From: Owenia fusiformis
Taxonomy: Eukaryota; Annelida; Polychaeta; Sabellida; Oweniidae
Reading direction: 5' to 3'
NCBI GenBank assembly: GCA_903813345.2
Contig: CAIIXF020000010.1
Span: 27,798,425-27,862,424, forward strand
DNA length: 64,000 bases
The position numbers and the translations under genes are program-made. The notes beneath the pieces are model-generated. The model had not been told where the DNA came from and did no database searches. It was given only the letters and a program-made list of their open reading frames with translations. Below are positions 12,940 to 25,936 of this stretch, piece by piece (the first letter of the stretch is position 1; the number at the start of each line of letters is the position of its first letter).

Positions 12940-13214
12940 GATCCGCTCGATTACGCTGGTTACCGAAACGGTTCGTTTTGGTAACAAAATGTTGGAACGT
13001 CGAAGGTACGATTTTTCTTTTTTCCTTATTTCACGCGTTGTAGGCAGAATCCCATCGACATTTTTTCTCACAAACTAGTATCAGCACCATATCTTTTAGA
13101 AAATGTACATGTTTGCGAAAAAATAGGTCAGAAGACAACAGAATCGTCGATTTAATTCCCCACTTAAGTTACATAAACGGTTTGGGTTAAAAGTGTAGAT
13201 CTTAACTGTTTTTC
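12940..13214 (+). mobile_element. Single-copy member of the CACTGGTGATCC repeat family
   Basis: GATCCGCTCGATTACGCTGG at the left and the module GGGTTAAAAGTGTAGATCTT near the right match the arms of the foldback at 16860-17396 and the copy at 30867-31186. The interior shares the block around CGAAGGTACGATTTTTC and ACTTAAGTTACATAAACGG. The outer left tip is eroded (only CAGTGGT-like remnants at 12911). No coding capacity. Confidence 0.75.
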
Positions 13215-13591
13215 AGACAATGTATCTCATATACAAGAGTATTGTACAGTACAGTCATTCAAAGTTTTGAACATTGAATCCTATTGAGAGGTGATTTAAA
13301 AGATTTTACGTATTGCAGGTTTTCCAAAGTCATTTCCATGTGTGATACTGTCAATTTAATGGACCACAAGACACGAGCTACACAAAATAACACCTTGAAC
13401 TGTGGAAGGACTAGGGCAACTCATATAGAATGCCATTTTTACCTTTTATATTCTTATAAAAATATGATTTACTCGAAATATGATTTACTCTTCCACAGGT
13501 TTCATTTTACAAATTCGAATGCACTTCCCGGGTTGAACACTCAATATAGAATGCAACCTGTGTGAATAGAATGCAACCTGTGTGTATACAA

Positions 13592-13812
13592 TGTACAGGG
13601 CGTTCAATAAGTACTGATAAAATGATGTGACTTAATCTCCCCCCCCTAAAACTAAAGACAATATTTGGCTTCTGACAACCGGCGAATTATAGAAAACAAA
13701 CGGCGATTTTGGACCCTCGCCCCCTGCTATTGAAAGCCCAGCATAGGGTGATGATCGGGAGCAAACATATTTTGAAATTGTGTCAATTATTTCGGTACTT
13801 ACTTTCCACAGG
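13592..13812. mobile_element. Possible degenerate mariner-type MITE
   Basis: ACAGGGCGTTCAATAAGTAC at the left resembles mariner-like ends (ACAGGGYGTNC). The right side GGTACTTACTTTCCACAG is a weak inverted match. The body is non-coding. Only parts of the ends pair, so this is tentative. Confidence 0.3.
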
Positions 13813-15868
13813 TCGACTCTATCCCCTCTACTTTCTTAATTAATTTCTAGAAAAGAAAAAAATCTTGTTAAAAGGAAGACTGTGACTGCCAATCGATACC
13901 GTATCCATGAATGGCAAAAGTTATCAACACACAATCACATTCGGCTGCAACAATTCTGGTTCAACTTATATTATGTAAGGGAAGCCCCAGTTTCTTGTTA
14001 CATGCGCAGTTCTTATATATATCATATACGAGATACTACACAACCACGGTACCGGTTTACTTCTTTGTATAATACAGATCAATACCCGAAGTACCCATCA
14101 CGCAGAACTTTCTCAGTTTGATTAAGACGTAATGGGTTGATAAAGTGGTCTTGACAGCTGAGCCATACCTCATGGATAAAAAGCCCATCGCAAATACAAC
14201 TTCCATACAAACATATACGAGGACGAAAAATGGAAATGTTACTTTCAGAAAAAGTCATGACGTCAATGCTGTTTTAGTAGAAATAAATGCATGAAAATAG
14301 TGGCTTCATTAACCGTTAGAAAAAGGAGATATGGTAATGTGTGATATTTAAGGAAAGCAGGCAGTCTTGGTTGACTTGGGTTAAGTATGGGGTCATTCTT
14401 ATCTGTACATCGAGAGATCTAATGAAAAGTGAAGAAAGCAATTTCTTTTTTGCACCTAAGTACACCTACCCTGCGAGCGGAGTCTACGAAGCTTTCTTTT
14501 GAGAAGCACAGTCGAACGAATGCAAAGGGCAAAATACACCGTATTGTTATCCATGTCAGCTAACTTGTACACTTCCGTCTTGAAGTGTTCATTAGCATTA
14601 ATTACCATAGTACATAGTTCCAGGATAAGTTGTTGTGTAAGAGTAAGAGGAACACAGGAACTTGTGCAATTATCTGAGTAATTGTGATAAATAGAATTAG
14701 TGTGAGATAGAGGTAATTACAACTAAAAACTATTTTGAAGCTAGAATCATAATTTATAATGTTCATGGATCAGACTGTAGAGAGGATTTGCACAGCTAAC
14801 ACGTATCCGCATCCGCATCTCGTTTTAATTGAACTGCTACGCATAAATCTGGTGAATGTGTTACTGTATGGATTTTAGGTGCGTTGGGCTAAAAACGTTG
14901 TGCGAAACCTCTTTAGTAACAATGCTTCTGCAACCAAGCTATGCGCTACTTTACCTTAAGGGGTATTAAAACATTAAGAAAGCACTCCAATTGGTAAAAC
15001 AGCCACACTTATAGCCATGAACTAATAAAACCAAAAGAACATTACAAAATTGCGCTAACCCTTTTCTAATCTCCCAATTATCACCTTTTTAGTTGATTAC
15101 ATTTATCGGCTCACGGGTTTGGCGGAATGAATCAATTCATGAAATGGCAAATCCACATAGTTCGTATAGGGAAAGGTTGGCTATTAGAGCGGCTGTTCGT
15201 TGTGCCTCCGATTCAAGAAGTTCTGGGTCGATATACTCCTGTAGTGTATCAAAACATGGCAAAATGCTTTGGGCGTGTTGGTATGTTGGCGCACAATTGG
15301 TCAGGTTTGTTTTTATCATTCATTTCGGGGAGAGGATACTTTTAGGTTGAAGATTCCATGTATCTTGCTACGTCTCGTCAGATTATACCTGAAAGTCTGT
15401 GAAATAAGATTCATTTAGAATACACGTCTGTTTGACAGATTAACACTGTTATTACGTAGGCCGACAGTCATACAATTCCATTATCGAATACTTCCAAAAG
15501 GAATATGAGAATATAAAATACAACTGTCAAGAACTAATTGTATATTGTACATTTTCGAATAATCATCAATTTTCTTTAGCTCAAGTTCCACTTTCATATT
15601 TTTGAGCGTTTAAACCTAGATGTACCTTATCTCATATTGTTCACAAAGATTTTGTACTGCGTTCCTAAATACATTTCCTAATTCATCGGCTATTCTTTAT
15701 GCTATTAGAAAATGTGAATATCAGCATATTGCATATCAGAAATACCAGGTTTAGGTTGTAAGAGTCTCAGTTGGCACATTGATTTGATTGGACCATTTTT
15801 CTGCATTGCAAAATGCATCTTGCCTTTCGGAATTTCCCATTTGAGATGTTTTCAAAAGTTTTAACTAA
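13813..15868. other. Unannotated intergenic DNA, 2.1 kb
   Basis: No gene recognised. Three overlapping frames at 15093-15350 lie on both strands and have no domain similarity I can identify. Confidence 0.45.
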
Positions 15869-17504
15869 CCCCCCTATCACACCAAACTAGTTCTTACCCG
15901 TTCTTGCCAGTCCTACGAAAACGTCGTAAAACTGGCTCAATCTGGCTGTGGTCGAGAAATATGTCTAAAATAATTAGCTACTTCGTTCATATTATAAACA
16001 GTCTTCAATACGTCCATCTCATTCGCAGTTCGTTCAGGTCGCACCACGTCGGTGTGCAAAGTCGTATAACGTGTCCCTTAGGCTAGAAGGTCATCATGAC
16101 CTGATTACAGAACGGTATGGTCGCCATCCAATTTTGAATCTAAATCACATTCCCCGCCCGGGAAAGTCCACGAAGTTCGTAAACAGACCGTAGAACGTTG
16201 GAGCTACGTTCATTCAGTTCGCACACAGTTTAAAACCGATTTGGCAACGTTTTGAAGAACGCAGTGACAACTGGTTCTGGTGTGATAGCTATTTTTGTTA
16301 ATTCGTTCATAAGCAGTTTTTAATACGTTCATCTCGTCTTTATTCCGTCTGCAGTACGTTGGTATCAAGTTTAGATCGGGTTAAATTGTGTGTTCGTCTC
16401 GTCTACACAACGTATCCTAGCAGTTCAATTACGTTCTTAATCAGTTTAAACCAGTTGACAATTAGTTGTACCTCGTTCTCATTATTACGTTCTTATATGT
16501 AACTGAATTATCCACCAAATTTCCTTACGGTTGAACTCGTTCTAAAATAGTAAACATCGTGTCCCTAATCCGTGCAGAACGCATTTATAACTCGCCTATT
16601 TTCCTAATTGGGGTACTCACGGCTGCAATTTACGCCTGACCACACAACATTGTAATACGTCCCTAGTAAGATTGAAGTACGACACTTGCGTTCGCAGTGT
16701 GTCCCCAGTGCGTCCAGGTCGTATTGAGTACGTTGTCACCCGTTCTGATTGCAGAACGTGACGATCACCAGAAAATTTTGAGCATGCTCTAAGTTCTGGA
16801 GGACCCACTAGTTCGCAGTAGGTTCATGACGTTTGTAAACAGATCCCAAACGGTTCTTACACTGGTGATCCACTCGATTACGCTGGTTACCAAAACGAAC
16901 CGTTTTGGTAACAAAATGTCGGAACGTAGAAGACACGATTTTTCTTTTTTCCTTATTTCACGCGTTGTAGGCAGAATCCCCACGACGTTTTTTCTCACAA
17001 CAAGCATCAGTATCATATGTTTTAGAAAATGTACATATTTGCGAAAAAATAGCTCAGAGCACAACAGAATCGTCGGTTTACTTCCTCACTTAAGTTACAT
17101 AAACGGTTTTTCGAAAAACAGTTAAGATCTGCACTTTTAACCCAAACCGTTTATGTAACTTAAGTGAGGAAGTAAATCGACGATCCTGTTGTCTTCTGAA
17201 CTATTTGTTCGCAAATATGTACAATTTCTTAAACATATGACACTGATACACGTTTGTGTTAAAAAATGTCGTGGAAATTATTCCTACAACGTGTCAAATA
17301 AGGAAACGAGAAAAATCGTACCTTCCGGATGTTCCGACATTTTGTTACCAAAACGAACCGTTTTGGTAACCAGCGTAATCGAGTGGATCACCAGTGTCTT
17401 AGCGGGTTCTTGGTACGTCAAATCCGTTCGTGCACAGTTTAAGCCCGTATGATAAAGCCCGTTTTCGAGAACGTAGTGAGAACTAGTTTGGTGTGATAGT
17501 AGGG
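15869..17504. mobile_element. PIF/Harbinger-like non-autonomous element, copy A (interrupted)
   Basis: The left end CCCCCCTATCACACCAAACT and the inverted right end AGTTTGGTGTGATAGTAGGG form TIRs of about 25 bp. The flanks are TAA (left) and TTA (right), close to the 3-bp TWA target known for PIF/Harbinger. An internal copy of the terminal sequence (GGTGTGATAGC, near 16279) divides the element into two units. It is dense in CGTTC/GAACG motifs on both strands and carries no transposase. A 537-bp foldback (16860-17396) is inserted in the right unit. The superfamily is inferred from TSD and TIR only. Confidence 0.75.
16860..17396. mobile_element. 537-bp foldback element inside copy A
   Basis: CACTGGTGATCCACTCGATT at 16860 is perfectly inverted at 17377-17396. 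The two arms (about 16860-17110 and 17143-17396) are near-complementary throughout. The centre is asymmetric: the right arm carries about 32-36 nt (17111-17142, AGTTAAGATCTGCACTTTTA) that the left arm lacks. It is flanked by TCTTA on both sides (or CTT if one more base belongs to the element). Uninterrupted copy B reads GGTTCTTAGTAGG at this point, confirming the empty site. The transcript would form a long double-stranded hairpin. Confidence 0.85.
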
Positions 17505-20500
17505 TTAGTTATAGCACAAATCTATATCAATATATCTGTTTCTTCTTACCTGTAACCTCAAACCAATAATACCCCTACATGATTCCATAAATCTCAAATA
17601 ATCTAAGCTTATTGGAAAATTGTCAAGGAGCCATTGGTTTCTCATTATAAAAAACATCCAAGACGAACTTGAACTTCTTTCTATTGACTTTAGAAATATT
17701 GTAATAAATAACAAATTATTCCCAATATAATATTGATAGAAGAAATCAATGCTGCAGCCATTCATTCTTTGAAGTCAATTCCCTAAATGATTAATTTTGA
17801 CACCCTATATGTTTATCTTACAAGGTCCATACTTAGTGTGCCTCTGCTGTCTCGACTTGGATACAGAGTGACTCTCATATGAAGGTTGTTGGAGACGCCC
17901 TTAAGTTCAACTTTATTTTACCCCATGAAATTAGTCTTTTAAAATAGTTTTGATATAGAGAATCTTTTCAGAATGATATCACAACATTGTTGAGAGTAGG
18001 GTGGGGCATTTTTTAGAAGGCAGGGTATATTTGGGTTTTCCAGTGAACATTTAAAACCTTTATGGAGATTTTATGGAACTAATGTTGGATTCCTTTCCTT
18101 TGAGAATATCGAGTTAAAACATTTATGGAATTTAATTTGGGATACAATTTGTAATTTACTTAACTTCTTATTTGATGGAATCATCAATCACATACTTGCG
18201 ACACAAATTGTTTATACTTTTAGCATTGCCGTTTGGAGACCTTGTGCTACATTTGTTAATTTGTTCACTTCAATCATAAACCCCGTGGCCTTTCGCTCAA
18301 TTGGAGCCAGTTGTAGCATTGCTCTTTATAAACATTCTAAATAATTCCCGTGGTTCCTTCTGGGAGGTTGGAACCCTAATCTAGAATTTATTGCAATGAA
18401 GTAACTTGAAGTCTGAAAGACAATTTGACAAAGAGCAAATGAAATGTACATCGCTTTTGCTTTAAAGAAAAATCCATAAGATTTGTCCATCTTAATACTT
18501 AGGAGGTCTACTTCTAGTCAATAGTTAATACCATACATCCCAAGCTGCCAAAACACATTACTCAAATGAAGTAATAATACCACCCACTGCAAAAAATTAG
18601 ATTATTTACAAATTGTTTGTTTACGTCGATAATAGGTTCTCTTGCGAGATTGGATTATTTACAAATTATTTGTTCAACTAAAGAATACATAAAACTGATA
18701 TTTGCGGCGAACAACTCCCTTGATACCGTGCTCTAAATGAATAAAAATCCGGTAGTAAGATTTAAAAGGGCTTAATATTTATTGTTCCAGACTTACTTTT
18801 TGAACAACGATTCATCAAACTTAATTTTATACAACTAGATAACAGTGACGCAAAACGTAAAATAACACACGTAAAAATTACTGCCATTTTTCGAAATGAC
18901 CTCTCACTAGCTAAATTGGTGTAATATGTTCACGTTAGTGTTCACGTAAAAAAATTTTGAGTCAAAGAAAAATAACGTAAAAGAACACGCACAATGGCGT
19001 CCATTTGTAACAGAACGGTGTAATATTCTAAATATTCACACATTAAATTTGGACAAATCACTCAACTACTTATCCAGGTATAGCAAACATCGTAAAACAG
19101 AGTGCAACTGCCACATCATTCAAGTTGGCCTCCATGTTTTTAGAAATACTCAGACTTTCAACATAATCTATATCCTTTATAGCTTTTGCATTTAAAACAT
19201 TTATATCACAGTTTTATATATTGTACTTAAAATACTGCAAATGAATAACACTTAAATGGCTTCCATTTTGAAAGTGGTGGCCATTTTGAATATCGCCTTA
19301 TACCTGTAGAATATTAACAATATTGGGCTAATGGCATATGAGTGATTGTCCGGGCAGACAGGCGTACGAACGGGACCGTTCTCTATGTCTCCCGTCTAAC
19401 TGAAATGATGCTTTTAAAATATGGTGACTTCACACAAGTGACTTTTGTATGATGGGCGGACGCTCTACTGCATGTGTTTAATATGGAAATGAAATTCGAG
19501 GACACGGACCATACATTGTTCAATTATCAGTAGAAGAAACTGGTCGATTTGGTTTATGTTTGGACACATATATACATTAACCTTGAAATGTTGTCGCCAC
19601 CCTTGATATAGCCGGCGACGTCATTTATAAACATCTAGACTTACATCCCTAGATGCGGAAGGTAGCAGGTAGTTAGCGTTTACGTCAATGGAACGGCCGC
19701 AAATGTACCGACCACTGATAGCTTAAAGCGATTGTCGCATCCACTTAAAATCTGTGTTAATAGACAGTGATCTAAAGTCAATTCAGGGTCAATACCAGTC
19801 GTCTTCGAAATAATTTCGATGAAACACATAGCATGACATTTATTGCCCTATATATGACATTTTATTTTGCCGTAATTCAAAATAATACTTCACGTGATCT
19901 CAAAGAGATTGTGGGACATATACATTTTGACCATTCTCTTTACATGCCGTATTGTGTATTATTTTGGCTATTTGTGGAAATTGTATTATACTCCTCCAAG
20001 CCTTAATTTACGAATTTAAAGTGTGTATACGTTTCTTGGCGGGTTAACTTGCGTTGCAGTATTAACTAAGTACTAATTGAACACAACTCTCTAACTCAAA
20101 AGTAAAGGCCGCACATGCATTTACTATAATATTTTGTTTACTGTTTTCTTGAGTTTGAATTGTAATTTTCTTGCGAAATAACAAGATTGATCAATATCAT
20201 CTTGAATATATTGGAATTGTAGATTTATGGTGTTACAAAACATATAAGATCAATCAAAATGCCTAAATTCCAATTTCTAGACAACATTTATTTGGAAAGA
20301 ATATTACTTCTGATTTTGTACTCCTAGCAAGTTGGCTATGATATTATTGGTTCAGGAAAAGGGGTCAAGGTCACCCAAATGGGTGCTGTAAATTATTGCG
20401 CTGCAGTCTATGGCTTACATGGATGTTGAGCCTTTGACCCCCTTGTGGACTTTGACAAAGGATTGTGTCTCGCATATCGCTTGAGATTTTTATTTTTCTT

Positions 20501-21925
20501 ATGTTTTCCAATTTGATGCCCTGACTTACATAAGCTTATAAGTAGGTTTCATAAGTAGACATGGTTAACTTGTTCGTCTTCAATGGTTTTATCTTGACAT
20601 ACCCTCTACTATTTGTACTTGTCAGAAATCCAGTAATTGAATTTCAGAGTATAAAAATGAATGAAATAAAAATTGATTGGACTGGCAAGATGACATCACC
20701 CTCTAGGTTCTATTTAAGTTTGGCATTGAGGCGGTGTTGTCATTTTCTATTACACAGATAGATAAATTACTACTTTTTATAGGGTGGCTTTAATCCAAAA
20801 GGAGTCATAGTCGGTGAATTCAAATAAACAAAATGCCTACAACGATATACGAAAAGAACTAACAATATTTTTATTTTTAGTATTTGATTTTTGGACTGGA
20901 ACAGATGTCCGGAAACATTTGTCTATAAAGAGGAAAATGTGTAATACAACACTCTAACCGTAACTTTGCTTACGTTATTGCAACATAAATTGTTAATTAA
21001 GGGATATGGGACAAGAAATATATGGATAAGAGAGATCCATACGATGTATCAGTGACTATACATTTATAGAGACCTTGCGAATCCGGAATGTGTATAGCCT
21101 GGGAAGATATAGAGTTTCCGATATTACTTTTTGAAGAGTTGGCTTATGTCATTTAAACAAAAGGCCATATTACACTCGGTGAGATAAGGAAATTGCAGTT
21201 CTAACGTATGGCCTCATAATACCGGATGAGATGCACTGCAACTGGAGCCATAGTTTTCATTTTAATCCGACGCTATTATATGATATAAGGGTGTCAATGA
21301 TCTAATTCTTTGTCCTGTAAGGCATTTAGCTTAGTAGATCTTCGACACAGAGAAAGAAGTTATGCAACTATAATTCACCTATTGAGATGATATACAAGTC
21401 AGGTTTCGTGAAATATCTTTCAGCCAGATCTTCTGAATGGCCTACAATTGGACGCGGTAGAAGTGTGTATAAGAAAAGAGCTACTCAAGGGAAATTAGTC
21501 AAGAGAAACTACTGTCATTCAAAATGTGAACTCATAATCCAATTACTTATTTTCATATAAAAAGCATCCATATTCCCAGAAGATAATTTATTGGAAATTC
21601 TGTGTTCGGTTTGATAAGTTATTTTGATCGCCTCAAATATTTCTCACACATCTAGTAATCTGACACGAGGTTATCTACATCTCCGACATCCAGATATCAA
21701 GTTATATGTTGAGACTTAATTATTTATTCCTGATACCTTTCTTTTCTAATTTTGATTCAACATTTCACAGTTTTCATTAATTGGATAATTCACTCATTGA
21801 TGTACCTGTTATTAATCATTTTTGGACAGTGAGTGACCTGGGACCTTGTTTCGGTTGTGATAGATCAATGTAAATAATGACAACCTGGTTTTGAAAATGA
21901 CAACCTGATTTTCCCAGATCTTCAG
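17505..21925. other. Unannotated intergenic DNA, 4.4 kb
   Basis: Nothing beyond short random-looking frames. GATTATTTACAAATTRTTTG occurs twice near 18600-18670, a minor direct repeat. Confidence 0.45.
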
Positions 21926-21928
21926 TAA

Positions 21929-22725
21929 CCCCCCTATCACACCAAACTCGTTCTTACCCGTTCTTGCCAGTCCTACGAAAACGTCGTAAAACGGGCTCAA
22001 TCTGGCTGTGGTCGGGAAATATGTCTGAAATAATTAGCTTCTTCGTTCTTAAACAGTCTTCAATACGTCCTTCTCGTTCGCAGTTCGTTCAGGTCGCACC
22101 ACGTCGGTGTGCAACGTAGTAGAACGCGTCCCTTAGTCTAGAAGGTCAACATGACCTGATTACAGAACGTTATGGTCGCCATCGAATTTTGAATCGATTC
22201 AAAATTCTAAAATCACATTCCCGTCTGAGAACGATCATAAAGTTCGTAAATAGACCTTAGAAAGTTGCAGCTACGTTCATTCCGTTCGCACACAGTTTTG
22301 AAGAACGCAGTGGCAACTTGTTTGGTGTGATAGCTACATTTTTACTAACTCGTTCATAAGCAGTGTTAAATACGTTCTCAATCAGTTTAAACCCGTTTGC
22401 AATTAGTTCTACCTCGTTCTCAACACGTCCTCAGACAATTCAACTCGTTGTTAAAACGTCCCTAGTAGGATTGAAGTACGACGGTTCCGTTCGTAGTACG
22501 TCCAGCTCGTCGTAAGTACGTTGTCACTCGTTCTAATTGTAGAACGTGACGACCACGAGAACATTTTGAGCATTGTCTAAGTTCTAGAGGACCTACCCGT
22601 TCGAGTACGTTCGATGAAGTTTGTTAATAGATCCCAAACGGTTCTTAGTAGGTCCAGTCCGTTCGTACACAGTTGAAGCCCGTTTTTGAGAACGTAGTGA
22701 GAACTAGTTTGGTGTGATAGTAGGG
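21929..22725. mobile_element. PIF/Harbinger-like non-autonomous element, copy B (intact)
   Basis: This 797-bp copy has both TIRs (CCCCCCTATCACACCAAACT; inverted AGTTTGGTGTGATAGTAGGG) and a perfect TAA target-site duplication at 21926-21928 and 22726-22728. The internal junction TTGTTTGGTGTGATAGC at about 22319-22333 repeats the terminal sequence, so the element looks like two fused units. It has no coding capacity and is the best reference copy of the family. Confidence 0.85.
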
Positions 22726-22767
22726 TAAGCAATATTCATCGGTGGATACATGGCGTTCAGCAAACGA

Positions 22768-22930
22768 CCGGTGTAAAAGGGTAGGAGGTCCTATCAAATT
22801 ATGGTCCTTCTTTCAATTGATTTATATGGTGACCTAAATACAACACTTTCCCTTATTATCGTATCCACAATCAGGGGCCTTAAGAAAGGGGACCATAATC
22901 CCCAGGGGATCATAATTTATTTTACACCGG
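22768..22930. mobile_element. 163-bp MITE, CCGGTGTAAAA ends, copy 2
   Basis: Starts CCGGTGTAAAAGGGTAGG and ends with inverted TTTACACCGG. Internal blocks match copy 1 at 7654-7808 (GGTCCTATCAAATT, GGTGACCTAA, GGGGACCATAAT). No clear target-site duplication here, so the flanks have changed. Confidence 0.75.
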
Positions 22931-25569
22931 CACGAGGAATATGACCATTGTGGCTATAAAAGGCTTGATCCCAAATTAACCTTACAATTACAAGCAACCA
23001 TCAAAACATCCACAAAATGGCTTTACAATTACATCAAATCTTTTATATCATAATACTACTTCGAATCATAATAAGCGATCTTCAGTCATATCATTTTCAG
23101 GACATAAATTAGTAGCACATATCACATCATCAATGCTACTTGGTTCAGTAACAGAAAATAAGGAGTTTAAGCTTGCATATAAAATCGAAACACCAACCTA
23201 TACGTATGACCAATCGCCAATACAAATGCATCGCTTAAACATTTTCCGCTCACGTTTAGGTCATGGAAAACATTGCAAGCTTAAACTCCCTATTATCCCA
23301 ATTTAACCCCTCAGTAGTGTTAAACACTATTGCCTATCTTCACTTCTATATGGACGTGTGTATTTATAATTGGTTATACGATCCTATATTGTAAGGGTGC
23401 CTGGGTATCCTCAACAACATTCTTGATGTTAGGATTTTGGTCTTCTTTTTAATTGTCCTATATTTTGCAATGACTGAATGAAATATTCCATGATTTTACC
23501 CCTAGTTGGAAATTTTATAATAGTGAGTGACCTGGGACCCTGTTTCGGCTGTTATTGATCAATGCAGATACTTCAATAAGCAATAGTCCTTTGAATACTT
23601 AATGGGTTGTTAGACACTGTTATTTGTATTGCCTTACTTTTAAATACTTTTTGGTCTTTACATTTGTTACACGTGTTCTTGTAACTTTTTAATATATAAT
23701 ATGTACATCAAACATCCTCTCATTGAATAAATGTGCGCCAGTGTTGGCCTGTTGCTTCAGTGGAAATTTATGCGAGGAATAGAGGATATTATGGAAATTG
23801 GTGAGATCCAGACTATTTATTGGTATGGTGATCATATACATTAATGTCGATGAAGTGCATCACAAATCAGGAAGTTTAACCGATTCAAGACATTTTACAA
23901 TGGGGAATAGGGGAATAGATATTAGTGATATAACATTTATTATGAACAATGTCTCGTGAGTTTTCAGAAACTATTATTACATCAGATATCTCATTGTTAA
24001 CGGTATCTTATAAGGTTCTAGATTAATTATTTCATTTGGGACTTGACTCAAATTGCCCTTTCCACTCTCATTTCGTTAGTATGAATTGTGATTAAATCCA
24101 TGCTCTCAATTAAGAAGCAAGCCACTTAATCATTCTGAACAAGGCAAAGGAATTCGTTTATAAGCACAAGTGCCAAATGTGGAAAGACCAAAGAGTGTTA
24201 CAATGACAGTAGGAAAGAGAAACATTTACAGGTACAACAAGGCTAGTAACTTCAATATCCCAAACTATGAATAACAAACAAAGAAACAATGAGTTATTCT
24301 CCTTCCCACGCCAACGGCTTCAAATGATTGGAAGAGATAAAGTCAGTACTAGCCCCCAAGTCCACAATAGAAAAAGGGTCAACATCCGATTGTAAATTAG
24401 TCATCGCCGTAATCCTTAATCATTAATTCACGAGATTCACTGTCATCGGGAGGAAGCTATGGCTAGTCCAGATCCATTTTCCTCAAACCATCACTGCCAC
24501 CGAGTAACTAATAAGAGAATGAGTGTAACATATTCTGCTTTTTCTAATTCTTATAAAATCTTGTGGAGATTAGTCTGATGATTTAGTACGACATCAGGAA
24601 GATGACCATTACATGACGAATTCATAGACCATCAATAAAATACATCAACCATTTCAATTTGAACTGTACATGATGTTTGGTGATCTGATCTGTAATTGTA
24701 CTGCATTTGTAAAAAGATTTACAGCCTCTAATAATTCAATTTTACAGTGGGGAAGAACTACAAAGTGCTGAAATGCGGAGATGTTCAAATGTTAATAAAG
24801 ATCAAATAAACAACATGCTGAATAGACCAACTACGAATCAAATACAGTAAAAACGATAAGAGTAGTAAATGATGTTAATGTATAAGTTTATGCTGCCGAG
24901 ATAGATGCAATAAAAATCTTGTAAGTGCACATTGATGACTTTGAAATTGAATGTACCAAACACGTAGTACAGAAAACACATTACGATCTATTAAGTACTC
25001 CCATCGTTCATACAGTTATTTTTACGGCTTTTGATGTTAGTTTATGTGTATTTATGGTCGGTCTGGTCTCATAGTTTACGGTAAATGATCAATGATTGTA
25101 ATATATGGAATCCAATGATCATTAAGAATCTCTTCTCGAACATTGCTATCTTTCTAAATTATGAATCAACGAAGGTTCATTGATAATAAACCTCTTAAAA
25201 GTGTCCCCATCAAGTAAATTAGTGCTCAGGTCATTGCGGACCTTCTAACCATCATAAAAAGGGGAATATCAGCCATTGCCAAATATGTAAGATCAAGCCA
25301 ACTATTATTGAGATGTTTTCACTCATTGGCGGACAACGTATTTTTAGCAAGGATGAGTCTCAGTGTATGATTTGAAAGTGGCCATAATAAATAGCCTGCA
25401 CCAATGACTTTATTTGTAAATGAAACTGTCAATATGGAGCCCAATGGTCGTATTTTTTTTAAATATGCGTCCCACATTCTTCAAACAGAAATACATCGCC
25501 TCTTCTATCTTATCATGTTTACCCGAAGGGGCTTTAACGCCAAACAAGCAATAAATAGAAAAAGTTGGA
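22931..25569. other. Unannotated intergenic DNA with a small inverted repeat
   Basis: A perfect 16-bp inverted repeat (GGAGTTTAAGCTTGCA at 23162-23177, inverted at 23274-23289) encloses 96 bp and may be a tiny MITE. The rest shows no recognisable gene or repeat. Confidence 0.5.
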
Positions 25570-25936
25570 CGAAAACGTCGTAAAACGGGCTCAATCTGGC
25601 TGTGGTCGGTAAATATGTCTAAAATAATTAGCTACTTCGTTCATAAACAGTCTTCAATACGTTCATATCATTCGCAGTTCGTTCAGGTCGCACCACGTCG
25701 GTGTGCAACGTCGTATAGCGCGTCCCTTAGTCTAGAAGGTCATCATGACCTGATTACAGAACGATATGGTCGCCATCGAATTTTGAATCGATTCAAAATT
25801 CTAAATTACATTCCCCTCCCGGAAAGTCCATGAAATTCGTAAACAGAACGTAGAACGTTGTAGCTACGTTCATTCCGTTCGCACACAGTTTAAAACCAGT
25901 TTTGAAGAACGCAGTGGCAACTTGCTTGGTGTGATA

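Noticed and set aside
15093-15350. Three overlapping frames of 60-85 codons
   Set aside because: They overlap on both strands with no domain; in AT-rich DNA this is expected by chance.
16789-17452. Overlapping frames of 87-99 codons on both strands, with similar peptides
   Set aside because: They are the two arms of the foldback read on opposite strands, and single-copy relatives do not keep the frame.
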